The notes beneath the pieces were generated by a model that worked only from the letters and a program-made list of their open reading frames with translations, was not told the origin of the DNA and searched no databases. From Rhineura floridana (lineage: Eukaryota; Chordata; Lepidosauria; Squamata; Rhineuridae): a stretch of DNA of 64,000 nucleotides. The stretch spans positions 93,826,838-93,890,837 of the forward strand of contig NC_084485.1 of assembly GCF_030035675.1 (NCBI RefSeq), given 5' to 3'. Below, piece by piece: positions 12,175 to 23,262 of this stretch (position 1 is the first letter of the stretch; the number at the start of each line of letters is the position of its first letter). The translations under genes and the position numbers were made by a program.

Positions 12175-12905
12175 CATGATTGCATAGAAATAAATCCCAC
12201 TGAACTCAAAAAGTATGCAAATGATCAAACCCACCCTTCCTTCTCCTCCCTCCTATCCCCTCCTCTTGCCCCTTCCCTCCCACTTCCTTTGTCCCTCCCT
12301 CCCCCTCCCCTTCCAACCCCCTCTTTCCCCTTCCCTTTCCCCCTCCTCCCCTCTCCCTCCCCTTCCTCCTCCCCATAGTCAGTTTTACCTTTCTTAAACA
12401 TGATTGCACGGAAGTAAATACCATTGAACTCTATAAGCATGCAAATGATCAAACCTGCCCTGCCCTGTCCCCCTTCCTTTGCCCCCCTCCAATACGCTCC
12501 TTCCCACTCCCCCATGTTCAGGTTTTCCTATCCTAACCAAGATTGCATAGGAGTAAATCCCATTGAAAATAAGCATGCAAATGATCAGACCTGCTTTTCC
12601 CCTCTCCTCTCCCTTCCTCCTCCCCTGCTGCCCACTCCAGCCCTCCCTGCCCCCCCCGGTCAGTTTTACCTATCCTAAGCATGATTGCACAGTAAATCGC
12701 ACTGAATTTAATAAACATGCAAATGATCAAACCTGTCCTTCTCCTCCCCTCCCCATCCTACCTGTTCCCCTCCCAGTTCTCCCCTCTGCATTTCCTCCCC
12801 TTCCTCCTCCTCTTCCTCCCCTCCGCATCCCCTGTGGTCAGTTTCACCTATCCTAAGCATGATTGCAGGGGAGTAAATCCCATTGAACTCAATAAGCATG
12901 CAAAT
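12175..12905. repeat. Minisatellite B: octamer plus polypyrimidine units, copy 1
   Basis: Five units share a conserved segment of about 70 bases: CCTAAGCATGATTGCA, AGTAAATCCCATTGAACTC, then ATGCAAATGATCAAACC. Each of the first four is followed by a variable CCCTCCTCC-type tract. The octamer ATGCAAAT occurs at 12215, 12439, 12575, 12717 and 12898. Unit spacing varies (about 140-225) because the pyrimidine tract changes length. The long Pro/Ser/Leu- and Gly/Arg/Glu-rich open frames here are translation of the tract and not genes. Confidence 0.88.
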
Positions 12906-12977
12906 GATCCATCCATTCTCAGCAAACTTGCACAGGATCCCATTTCTTACCTCCCAGATTAAAAAGCAGGGAAAATC

Positions 12978-13262
12978 ACTAATAGGCAAAAAACCTTGCG
13001 GTTTAAGAACGTACCTATAGCCCACAGCTATTCTATCAAACTTTTCAAAGCAGGGAAATTGGGCAGCTATAGTGAATGCACCAGGGGAGCAGGAGACCTG
13101 AACTCCTCTCTGAGATATTGTACTGCCCTACAAATTGGTCAAAATGCAAACACCATTTGGGTTGGTCTTTCACAGTCCAATCCACTTGCTGTGTAGCTTG
13201 GAAGAATTTGGTAACATGTGCCTCTGAGCATATGGTGAGTGGTGGCAACACCTGCAATCAGC
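12978..13262 (+). repeat. Arm C of repeat X (left)
   Basis: Begins CACTAATAGGCAAAAAACC and ends near GAGTGGTGGCAACACC. It is nearly identical in inverted form to 14040-14320. Other copies are 41275-41560 (+), 45360-45640 (inverted) and 56565-56840 (+). Confidence 0.85.
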
Positions 13263-14039
13263 CCAAATAGTAGAAAGAAGACATGTGCTGTGCTTATCTT
13301 GTTTTAGCAGGGAGGAAGCAACATTATTAAGACAGTTGATATAGTTCAGATTGTCACTTTGAATATGTCTGATTTCCTTTGCAATTTTAGTGAAGTTTCC
13401 TATAGGAAATAATTTTCTTTTGTTTCTATTTCTGTGAATATGTGAAGTACAGCAACACTTTGCAAAATTTATACTAAAACAACTCCAAACATAATTGTGG
13501 AATAATGGCACTGACTTCTGCGGAATAGTCTCCAGTGGACCTCAGGAGTGTCTCAATTTGCAGAAGATAAAACAGTGAGAGGTGAAATATATTCTAGCAA
13601 AATGATAGGTGTGCTCTATGTTTTTAATTGACTGTGCCCACCTTGCCTTAAATGAAGTGGTTTAAACATAGCAGGCTGAAAACATGCATCCTCTTTTTTC
13701 CAACAGCTAGAGTCATTGCTGAAGTAGCAACATATTGGAATCAGTCTGATTTTTCATCAAACTGCAGGTCCAGATTCCACTGTTAATGCACCCAAAATTT
13801 AAATAGAACATAACCTCCAATTTGAAACAAAAAAAGCTGTCTTCACCATCATATGACACTGACCAATAAAAAGGCTTTGAAATTAATAAAAATAAATTTG
13901 ACACAGATTTCTAGGATGAATAATGAGGGAAATAAAATTTTCTAGTGTAGATTCTCTGTAGAAACATTAATAACACAAGAAAGAAGCAAAGTAAGAAGAA
14001 CACCAGCAAACATAGAAAAATATAATTATCTTTGGAGAT
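13263..14039. repeat. Core of repeat X between inverted arms
   Basis: AT-rich, non-coding. Its reverse complement aligns along the length of 44645-45359 plus 41560-41640 in copy 2, which shows that the core belongs to the element and is not local sequence. Confidence 0.8.
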
Positions 14040-14320
14040 GGCAGGTGTTGCCACCACTCACCATATGCTCAGAGGCACGTTACCAAATTCTTCCAAGCTA
14101 CACAGCAAGTGGATTGGACTGTGAAAGACCAACCCAAATGGTGTTTGCATTTTGACCAATTTGTAGGGCAGTACAATATCTCAGAGAGGAGTTCAGGTCT
14201 CCTGCTCCCCTGGTGCATTCACTATAGCTGCCCAATTTCCCTGCTTTTTAAAGTTTGATAGAATAGCTGTGGGCTATAGGTACGTTCTTAAACCACAAGG
14301 TTTTTTGCCTATTAGTGAAT
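14040..14320 (-). repeat. Arm C' of repeat X (right, inverted)
   Basis: Reverse complement of 12978-13262 with few differences, ending GCCTATTAGTG. The two arms could pair in a transcript across a 780-base loop. Confidence 0.85.
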
Positions 14321-14463
14321 ATTCTTTAGGTTTCTCAAGAAATTACAGTGACTGATTGATCAGTGGGGGCCAGTATCTACAGTGAGAAATGGGAAGAAAT
14401 TCAGCTACCAAATCTAGGACCCCAGTCAGGCAGTTCTCCATTTGAACATGTAGCCTCTACATG

Positions 14464-14565
14464 AGGGGTGGGGAAGCAACATCTGTGGCACTCTGGATGT
14501 TGCTGGACTCCCAACTCTCATTAGCCCCAGCCAGAATGGCCAATGGCCATAACTGATGGGGAGTT
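14464..14565. repeat. Palindromic MITE-like repeat (ACTCCC family), partial
   Basis: Contains GGGGTGGGGAAGCAACATC and ATGTTGCTGGACTCCC with a GCCAGAATGGCCAATGG centre. It is cut off before the second arm is complete. L2 follows directly. Confidence 0.55.
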
Positions 14566-14574
14566 CACCACTCC

Positions 14575-15480
14575 TGTTCTACATATTGATTGCCCTGATG
14601 GATTATCTTTATCGGGAAGACAGGGAGAGTGCAACCATATTATTCTTACTTGATCTCTCACAGCTTTTGATACCATCAACCATGGTATCCTTGGTGAGAT
14701 GGGTATCAGTGGCACTGTTTTACAGTGGTTCCAATCCTATTCAGAAAAGAGCATTGGGTGATTGTCTTTTAGCCCCCTTACAGTTGTGCGCTGGGGTATT
14801 GCAGAGTACCATCATGTTCCCAGTGATGTTTAACACCTATATGAAGCCCTTGGGAGCGGTCATCAGGAGATTTAGGGCAAGGTGCCAGCAATACAGTGAT
14901 GATACCCAGCTCTATTTCTCTGTAACGTCTGAATGGGGAGAGGCCGTGCAAGCCCTGGACCAGTGCCTGGACTCAGTGGTGAGGTGGATGAGGACCAATA
15001 AACTGAGCCTGAATCCTAGCAAGATGGAGAAACTGTGGGTTGGTGGTTCCCAAGTTCAGATAATTAGTCAGTTGCCTGCTTTGGATGGGGTTGAATTCTC
15101 TTAAAGAGCATGTGGTGACCTTATCCAAGTCTATGTCTGTGTTGGAATTGCTTTTTAAGATGTTTTTTAAGATATTTTGTTTTAATAGACCTTTGTTTTT
15201 AAGATGTTTCAGAGTGCTTTTAGTGTTTTTGTTTGCCGCCCTGGGCTCGTTCTGGAAGGATTGAAAAGAAAAGCAGAAGGACCACTAACAAGTGGCATCT
15301 CCCAGGCATTTTAGCAAGTGTTTTTAAATTGTTTTAAAAAATTAAATTGTTTTTAAATTGTTTTTTGTGTTTTAAAATTTGTATATTTGTTTTTATTGTT
15401 TTTAATTGCTGTAAACCGCCCAGAGAGCTTCGGCTATGGGACAGTATATAAATGTAATAAACAAATGAATAAACAAGTGA
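14575..15480 (+). mobile_element. L2 LINE, RT fragment plus 3' tails
   Basis: L2-type reverse transcriptase: ATILFLLDLSQL near 14628, a DTINHGI-like word around 14670 reachable only by changing frame, then the active site YSDDTQLYFS near 14893 and SLNPSKMEKLWVGG near 15010. The 556-1104 block of this piece (14556-15104) is one open frame but includes shifted segments. It is followed by an L2 3' UTR (TTTGCCGCCCTGGGCTCG near 15235) and a second L2-type tail ending CGGCTATGGGACAGTATATAA and AATGAATAAA. Confidence 0.8.
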
Positions 15481-16194
15481 CAGCAACAACAGAAAGCTAT
15501 TTAATAAATCAGGAGGCAGTGCAATAGCATGTTAAAACTGAAAAAAAAATGTTGTAACATCTGAAGAGTGAATCCGTGATTGCTTAGAGTGTGTACAAAG
15601 ATAGTTCAAGAGTAAATGGAGGCAGTTTAGTTGCTCTAAAGCCACACATGCTACTTTGGCTTTTTAAAAAGAGCAGTTTATAAAATACTCTTCTGAGGCT
15701 GAGGGAAGCTTATCTGGGACCAACTAGGGTTGCCATGTGTCCTACCTTACAGACAATAGCCCTCTACGGATCCAATTTTCATCTAAAGAACCATAAGAAG
15801 GAAGCGCAGGGGCTTTAGAAGTTGCCGATCCACAGCAGCTAGACAACAGATGGCAGGCACACAGGACACCTGGTTACTGTCTTTCCCTCTATGGTGAGAC
15901 ACGTTTCTATTGAAATTTTAGTAATAATGTCTGGTTTTTCTTTTATCCATGTAAATTAGTATATGCAGAGAAACAAAGAGTTTATGCAAAATGGTGTCCT
16001 CTCATTCTTTTTTTTAGTTGATACATTTCCAAAATTTGTTATTGCATTTCACACTCATGAGTTGGGTGATGTATTGTTCTTCCAACAAAGGAAGAGGAAG
16101 AAGGCAAAGATGTGGTCTTTAAATATTTCAGGCATTTTCCTTTGCATTTGATCTTCATTCATGGCACCATTTGAAAATGTCACTTTGCTGCAGG
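15481..16194. other. Spacer with a possible small hAT-like fragment
   Basis: Mostly unique-looking. At 15727-15885 GGGTTGCCATGTGTCC and GGACACCTGGTTACTGTC form imperfect inverted ends like those of hAT-type MITEs. I see no clear target duplication, so this is tentative. Confidence 0.35.
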
Positions 16195-16335
16195 CATGAG
16201 AACATAAGAACAGCCTGCTGGATGAGGCCAATGGCCCATCTAGTCCAGCAACCTGTTCTCACAGTGGCCAACCAGTTGCACATGGGAAACCCACAAGCAG
16301 GACTGTAATGCAAAAAGCATTCTTCTTTCCTAGTT
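16195..16335 (-). mobile_element. CR1 LINE 3'-end fragment
   Basis: On the minus strand it carries the CR1 3' UTR words GGTTGGCCACTGTGAGAAC, GGACTAGATGGGCC and CAGCAGGCTGTTCTTATG. It is truncated, as most CR1 copies are. Confidence 0.75.
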
Positions 16336-16371
16336 TCCATCAATTGGTTTCATTCTGTTTCTTGACTCCTA

Positions 16372-19300
16372 ACCGAACAGACCAGAGGGAGCTGTCAGCT
16401 GGTCCAGAGGATATACAAGCAAGCCAGTCCTCAGTGAGCGAGCAAACAGAGCGAGCTAAAAGGAGTTTGGTAGAGGAAGTCAAATGGGAGGCCCTAATTT
16501 TTTTTTCTTGCACGGTATACCACTTACAGTGGGGACTCTCCTATTTACCCTGAAGGAGGACAGGACAGAGCTCAGGTCATTCCAATACAAGTAGAAAGAA
16601 AGAAACAAAAGGCAGTAGAGACTATGGACGGGAAGGACACTCGAGTGGTGGTGACCTGCAAGGTTTGTGTGATGTTTGTTTTCTTGCCTGAGAACAACAT
16701 GGTATACATATGCAACAAGTGCAGGCTGGTGGCACTGTTGGAAGAAAAAGTGAGGGGCCTGAAATGGCGGGTAGCCACAATGAAGAGTATAAGAGAACAC
16801 AAAGAGTTCTTAGAGAAGTACAGGAGGTGGAAGAACAGCAGCATGTTGAAGCAGAAGAGGAGACTGTTGTGGAAAGCAACAACGAAATGGAGAAAACTCC
16901 TTGGAAAAGGTGACAGGTAAGAGAAGAAAAGCTGGAAGACACCCTTCACTGGTGGAATGACGGAACTACTTCCAGGCACTTGAGGATGAGAGTAGAGGAC
17001 AGTTGGCAGGGGAAGAATTACAGGAGACCCCATGCAACAATGAGCAAGAGGCTGAAGCTCAATCAAGCAGAGGCAAAGAAACCATGCTCCATGGCAAGAA
17101 GAGTAGTAGCAGTGGGAGACTCCCTACTGCATGGGATTGAAACCCAGGTATGTCGAGAAGATCCATGGACTCACCAGGTATGCTGTCTCCCTGGAGAATG
17201 GATTAGAAATGTGACAGAAGGCTTGCCATCACTCATGAAGCCCACTGAGAGGTATCCTTTTCTTCTCATCCCTGTGGGAACTAATGATACTGCCAAGCAC
17301 AGCTACAAAGAAATCACATCAGACTTTGAAGCTCTGGGAAGGAAACTCAAGGACTTTGGGGCCCAGATAGTTTTCTCCTCCATCCTTCCTTTACTTAGGA
17401 GTAGAAAGGGAAAGAAAAATACTCTGGGTGAATGACTGGCTACAAAGGTGGTGCTGACGTGAGAGATTTGGATTCTGGGACCAGAGATTTGGCTTCTGGA
17501 AGATGGACTGCTGGGTTGCACCTCACAAGGACTGGGAAGAATATGTTTGGCCACAGCATGGATAACTTCATCAGGAGAGCTTTAAACTGAATCCTAAGGT
17601 GGAGACATAAACTTGGCGGTAATGGCTAACAAAGGCTTATGTGCAGTAAGAGGAATGAGGGAATGGCTCTAATGCAGTCCAGTAACAGTCTTCATAAAAG
17701 GAAGCCAGGCCATAAATCATATGGTCTTCAACATCTGTATATTAATGCCCAGAATATGGGAAACAAACAGGACAAACTTGAACTCTTAATACAGGAGAGT
17801 AAATATGACTTGATAGGTATAACTGAAACTTGGTGGGATAACTCCCATGACTGGAATACAGCAATTGAAGGATATAAAGAATACAAGAAATAGAGAGGTG
17901 GAGTCATGCTATATGTTAATAAAAATATATATCCCTGCACAGAAATACAGGAGAATGAGCTTGGTAGCTCCACCGAGAGTATCTGGATTAAAATAAATGG
18001 GGCAAGGAATAAAAGGAACATAGTGGTTGGAGTCTACTACTGACCACCCAATCAAGGAGAAGATGAGGATGAAACTTTTGCAAAGCAAATTGCCAATGTT
18101 TCAAGAAGGCATGATGTAGTAGTAAAGGAGGACTTCAGTTACCCCAATATTTGTTGGGAGACAAATTCTGCCAAACACGGCCCCTCCAAGCAATTCCTGA
18201 CTTGTGTCAGAAATAACTTTCTCCTACAGAAAGTGAAGGAAGCAACTAGAAGATCAGCTATCCTTCATTTGATTCTAACCAATAGAAATGACTTGGTTAA
18301 GTGGCAGTTCATGGAATTCTGGGGGAAAGTGACCATGCTATTCTTGAGTTCTTGATTTTAAAGGAAACAAAAGCTAAGAGTAGCCATACATGTACCCTGG
18401 ACTTCAGGAAAGCCAATTTTAATAAACTCAGAACAATGGTAAGTAAGGTTCTGTGGCAAGTGACCCTAATGAGAAAAGGAGTCCAAGATGGGTGGGTGTT
18501 TCTAAAAAAGAAAATTCTAAAGGTACAATGGCAAACCATTTCATCAAGGAAAAAAGGGCGAAAACAGCAGAAGAAGCCAATGTGGCTTCAGAGAAAGCTT
18601 GGAGATGACTTGAAAACAAAAGAGGACACATACAGGAAGTGGAAGAAAGGTCAGACTGCAAACAAGTAGCACGGAATTATAGGGATGGTGTCAGGAAGGC
18701 TAAAGATGAGAATGAGTTGAGGTTAGCGAGAGATGCTAAAGGCAACAAAAAAGCTTTCTTCAGGTACATCCATAGTAAAAACCAGAAACAAGAATTGGTG
18801 GTACAGCTACTCAATGAGGATGGCAAAATGATAACACAGATGACAAAGAATAGGCAGAAGTGCTCAATTCCTACTTTGGCTCAGGCTTCTCCCAAAACAG
18901 GGTCTTTGACCCTTCTCAGGAACGTAAAGTTGAAGGGACAGGGTTGCAGCTTGAAATTAATAAGACAAATGGTCAAGGATTACCTAATCACTTTCAATCA
19001 GTTTAAATCTGCAGGGCTCGATGAACTGCACCCTAGAGTATGGAAAGAACTGGCTGAAGAAAAATCGGAACCACTGTCTATTACCTTTGCAAACCCATAG
19101 AGGATGGGTGAAGTGCCAGATGTCTGGAGGAGGGCTAATGTTGTCCCTGTCTTCAAAAAGGGCAAAAGGGAGGAAGCTGGGAACTACAGAGCAGTCAGCC
19201 TGACATCAATCCCTGGGAAAATTCTGGAGCAGATTATAAAGTGGTCAATCTGTAAGCATCTTGAAAACAATGCAGTGATTACTAGAAGCAAACATGAATT

Positions 19301-20520
19301 TATCAAGAACAAATCCTGCCAAACTAATCTTATCTCATTTTTTGATCGGGTAACCACCCTAGTAGACTGTGGGAATGCTGTGGACATAATATATCTTGAC
19401 TTCAGCAAGGCTTTTGACAAAGTGCCCCATGATATTCTGATTAGCAAGCTAGCTAAATATGGGCTGAATGGAACAACTATCAGGTGGATCCACACTTGGC
19501 TACAGAATCATGCTCAAAGAGTACTTATCAATAGTTCCTTCTCAAACTGGGGGGAAGTAACGAGTGGGGTACCGCAGGGCTCGGTCCTGGGCCCAATGCT
19601 CTTCAACATTTTTATTAGTGACTTGAATGAGGTGTAGGGAATACTTATCAGATTTGCAGATGATACAAAATTGGGAGGGATAGCTAATACACTGGAAGAC
19701 AGAAAAAATTCAAAAGGGACCTTGATAGGGTGGAACGTTGGGGGAAAATAACAGAATGAAATTTAACAGGGATAAGCACAAACTTGTACACCTAGGAAAA
19801 AGAAACCAAATGCAGAGTTGTAAGATGGGCATACTTGGCTCAGCAGTACTACATGCAAGAAGGATCTTGGGATTGTTGTTGATCACAAGCTAAAAATGAG
19901 CGAACAGCGTGATGTGGCTGCAAAAAAAGGCAAATACTATTTTAGGTTGCATTAACAGAAGTATAGTTTCTAAATTGCGTGAAGCATTAGTTCCCCTCTA
20001 TTTGGCACCAATTAGGCCTCATTTTGAGTACTGCATCCAGTTCCAGACACTGCACTTTAAGGATGCAGACAAACTGGAACAGGTTCAGAGGAGGGCAACA
20101 AGGATGATCAGGGGACTAGAAACAAAGCCCTATGAGGAGAGACTGAAAGAACTGAGCATGTTTAGCCTGGAGAAAAGAAGACTGGGGAGATAGGATAGCA
20201 CTCTTCACGTACTCGAAAGGTTGCCACACAGAGGAGGACCAGGATCTCTTCTCGATCGTCCCAAAGTGCAGGACACAGAATGATGGGCTCAAGTTGCATG
20301 AAGCCAGATTTTGACTGAACATTAGGAAAAACCTCAACTGTTAGGGTGATATGACAATGGAACCAATTACCTAGGGAGGTGGTGGGCTCTCCAACACTGG
20401 AGGCATTCAAGGGGAGACTGGACAGGCACCTGTTGGGTATGCTTTGATTTGGATTTCTGCATTGAGCAGAGGTTGGACTCCATGGCCTTATAGGCCCTTT
20501 CCAACTTTATAATTCTATGG
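16372..20520 (+). mobile_element. Nearly full-length CR1 LINE with ORF1 and ORF2 remnants
   Basis: ORF1 begins near 16624. It has a Cys-rich segment (CKVC...CNKC, about 16660-16725), a coiled-coil-like stretch, and an SGNH-type esterase domain with VGDSLLHG near 17120 and PVGTNDTA near 17270. ORF2 starts near 17640: endonuclease words INAQNMGNKQDKLELL and IGITETWWD, then reverse transcriptase with [51 protein letters not shown] and RFADDTKLGG (near 19655). The C-terminal part is at 19909-20193. The 3' end near 20500 is of the TTATAGGCCCTTTCCAAC type. ORF2 is interrupted by several stops and shifts, including a TAG at 19636-19638 just before the FADDT motif. It is not active. Its length, about 4.1 kb, is unusual because most CR1 copies are short 3' pieces. 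Confidence 0.9.
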
Positions 20521-21535
20521 TATTTGGAAGCATACTGCCTCACCTATGGGGGCAGAGCATAGCCATCATGACTAGCAGCCACTGAAAGCTTTTTCCTCCA
20601 CAAATTTGTTAATCCTGTCTTAAATCGATCTACGTTGGTTCCCCTCATTCTTGTGGGAGCAAATCCCATAGTTTAACTATGCACTGTGTGAAGTACTTTG
20701 TCCTAAATCTTCCAACATTCAGCTTCACTGGATGGCAACGAGGTCTAAAGTTATGAGGGAAAAAGCTTTTCTCTATCCACTTCATGCAGTGCACAATTTT
20801 ATACACTTCTATCATGTCACCTTACTTGCCTTTTCACTAAACTAAAAGCCACAATTGCTGCAACGTTTCCTCGTAGGCAGTCGCTCCATCCCCTCCATAA
20901 TTTTGGTTGCCTTTTTCTGAACCTTTTCCAGCTCTACACTTTTCTTTTCGAGGTGAGGTGAGGGTACCAGAACTGTACACAGTATTCCAAATGCGGCTGC
21001 ACCATGGCTTTATATAACAGCATTATAATAATGGCAGTTTTATTTTCAGTACCTTTCCTAATGATCCCTAGCATGGAATTTGCCTTTCTTCACAGCTGCT
21101 GCATACTTGGTCGACATCTTCATCAAGCTATCTATTATGTTCTTGGTCAGACACTGCCAGTTCAGACGTCATGAACTCCATGTGAAATTAAGGTTTTTTG
21201 TTCCAATATGCATAACTGTACACTTATTTACATTGAATTGCATTAGCCACTTTACTGCCCATTCCCTGTTTTGAGACGCCCTTTTGGAGCTCTTCGCAAT
21301 CGCTTTTTGTTTTAACAACCTTGAACAATTTAGTATAATCAGCAAATGTGGCCACCACACTGCTCACCCCTAACTCTAGATCATTTATGAACAAGTTAAA
21401 AAGCACAGGTCCCAATACCGATTCTTAGGGTACTCCACTTTCTACAGCCCTCCACTGGGAGAACTGTTGATTTATTCCCACTCTTTTCTTCCTGCTGTTT
21501 AACCACAGGAACCTGAGACCCTCCACCTGTTGCTG
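20521..21535 (-). mobile_element. CR1 LINE fragment, tail-to-tail with the preceding CR1
   Basis: The reverse complement carries ORF2 words of the same subfamily as 41680-43148: [18 protein letters not shown] near 21360, NKCTVMHIGTKNLNFT near 21200, and the C-terminal region and 3' end near 20530. One of several frame changes falls between these words. Truncated at 21535. Confidence 0.8.
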
Positions 21536-21547
21536 GATTACATCCCT

Positions 21548-21608
21548 CATAAGTATGATTGGCCATGCTGACTAGGGATGATGGGATTTGTAGTCCAGAA
21601 ACATCTGG
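21548..21608. repeat. MITE-like repeat (ACTCCC family), one arm
   Basis: Contains GGCCATGCTGACTAGGGATG and ATGGGATTTGTAGTCCAG with AACATCTGG. Only half of the hairpin is present. Confidence 0.5.
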
Positions 21609-21967
21609 GATAATAGTCGTGGTTATAAATAAGTTTCAGCTAATTTAAATACTTCCTGTATAATAACATTTGTGTTATTATAAGTAAAAAGGCAAATTCT
21701 GTTTACACACCATTGCACTGACCTTGGCCTCAACAGGAGGAATCACGCTATCTGTGGATAAATCAGGTTCAGAATACACACATGTACACACACACAAAGT
21801 GGCTTCATGTAGCTGGCATGCCCATAAAAGGTATGCACCCCCATCTCACTGATGATCAAGGTGTGTCTATTACACGATTCTACCAATACAAAACAAAAAA
21901 TTCAGACCTTGGCATTCTGAGAATTTCAGGTTTTTGGTGATGGTGGGCTGCAGAAGATTCATATAGT

Positions 21968-22108
21968 AAAAAAATATAGGGATGTATTCAACTAAGTCCT
22001 ACTCAGAGTAGACCCATTGAAATTAATGAACTTAAGCTAGTAATGCCTTAGTTAGTAGACCTTCAGTAGGTCTACTCTGAGTTGGATTATAGTTGAATAC
22101 TGGCCATA
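21968..22108. repeat. Small inverted-repeat element
   Basis: The left arm ATTCAACTAAGTCC...ACTCAGAGTAGACC pairs with the right arm GGTCTACTCTGAGTTGG...AGTTGAAT. The foldback is about 140 bases, and no terminal motif identifies the superfamily. Confidence 0.55.
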
Positions 22109-22287
22109 GGTTTGATAGTCTTCAGTCAATGCCTTGTGAAATCTTACAAGCAGGGGAGTACAGCAGAATTTCCAGGCAGCTACCAGGGCCTTCCATGCCT
22201 TGTATAGTTCTTTGTCCCTTTCCTGTGCCTAATAGGAGCAGAATAAATTATACAAAACAGGTTTCAGATACACACGTATTTTGCGCA

Positions 22288-22517
22288 ATACCTTGTTATA
22301 TGCCTTCAAGTCGATTACTACTTATGGCAACCCTATGAATCTTTTTTGGACATATTCATAGGGTTTTCATGGTAAGAGGTATTCAGAGGTGGTTTACCAT
22401 TGCCTTTCTCTAAGCCTACAGCACCCGGTCTCCCATCCAAGTACTAACCAGGCCTGACCCTGCTTAGCTTCTGAGATCAGACGAGATCAGGAATGTTCAG
22501 GGTAGTATGGCCATAGT
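22288..22517 (-). mobile_element. 5S-rRNA-derived SINE with BovB-type tail
   Basis: On the minus strand the head (22517-22414) follows 5S rRNA: CTATGGCCATACTACC, CTGATCTCAGAAGCTAAG, TGGTTAGTACTTGGATGGG and GGTGCTGTAGGCTT. The body (AATACCTCTTACCATGAAA) and the tail (TTGCCATAAGTAGTAATCG, ACTTGAAGGCA) match the tRNA-headed SINEs here. This is the 5S-Sauria type of chimaeric SINE known from lizards. The internal 5S promoter is diverged. It is not a 5S gene. Confidence 0.85.
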
Positions 22518-22529
22518 GCACAATACCTA

Positions 22530-23262
22530 CTGGTGACAAATTCAAATTTTGATGCCTAAGTTGACCTTAGTGCAAAATTTTGGTACATTTTAAAAGCAAG
22601 CACACCATACAGTCAGTGGGAGAAGAGATTTCAAATGCTGGGCCTGAGAGAAGCTATAACTCTATGTATAGGTATTCATCAACTGCCTTTCTCCCTGTCA
22701 CTGAGCTGAATTAGCAACACTTAGTGTGCATACGCTTTATTTTTCCACAGCTAAAGAAATGAAAATACACATTTAAGCAACATGGAACGGACAGAATGAC
22801 ACTATCCTCTGTGTATGTAAAAACCAACCAACCAACAAAAAACTTTGGAGTAAGTTGTGGGAGCTTAAGCTACAGAGCCAGAAACATGGAAGCAAAGCAA
22901 GAATACCAGCTTACCTGGGACATGCATTGTCCCAAAATAAAATTGCATGGAATTTTGCTCAAATTATGCCATGAGCACTTATCCACCGAACTCTGGCCAA
23001 CCATATGTAGTGTGGACCAGCCCATGATCACTGTTGTCAGATGGACAGCAGCTGCTGGATATGACACCAATACAGAGGACTTGTCAAGGACCTTCTCTTC
23101 ATGAAACCAATAGCAAAGACTACTGCTTTTAACATTATTCATCTTCTTCGTGATGCTTCTCCACATCACAAAGAAGCTCCTGGGAATTGCCTTGGGAGCA
23201 CCCCATTAGAGGTGGATCTACCCCTGAGTAGCAGCCTTGAGAGGATGTCATCATCCTGCAGT
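22530..23262. other. Intergenic, nothing recognised
   Basis: Unique-looking sequence. The open frames at 22796-23104 (+) and 22870-23169 (-) overlap each other and carry no motif. Confidence 0.45.

Larger units (their letters stand above)
10974..14320. repeat. Composite repeat X, copy 1 (most complete)
   Basis: Unclassified repeat with a fixed block order: A (10974-11961), a pyrimidine-rich minisatellite B (12175-12905), linker (12906-12977), arm C (12978-13262), core (13263-14039) and inverted arm C' (14040-14320). The same order, reverse-complemented, recurs at 41270-46640. A shortened version lies at 56562-58171. The A end carries a perfect 10-bp-stem hairpin (10977-11000). The C end reads TCACTAATAGG. 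A SINE is inserted at 11962-12174 and a MITE-like hairpin (11505-11775) is part of block A. No coding capacity is visible. It may be a large non-autonomous DNA element. I cannot place it in a known superfamily. Confidence 0.75.

Noticed and set aside
10974-14320. Repeat X as a Helitron
   Set aside because: A TC start and a subterminal hairpin are suggestive, but there is no CTRR end or consistent A/T insertion site in the three copies, so I left it unclassified.
16572-17066. 164-residue minus-strand frame
   Set aside because: Antisense to CR1 ORF1 and esterase. No motif of its own.
22414-22517. Possible 5S rRNA gene
   Set aside because: Only a diverged 5S-like head joined to a SINE body and tail. 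Not a functional 5S gene.
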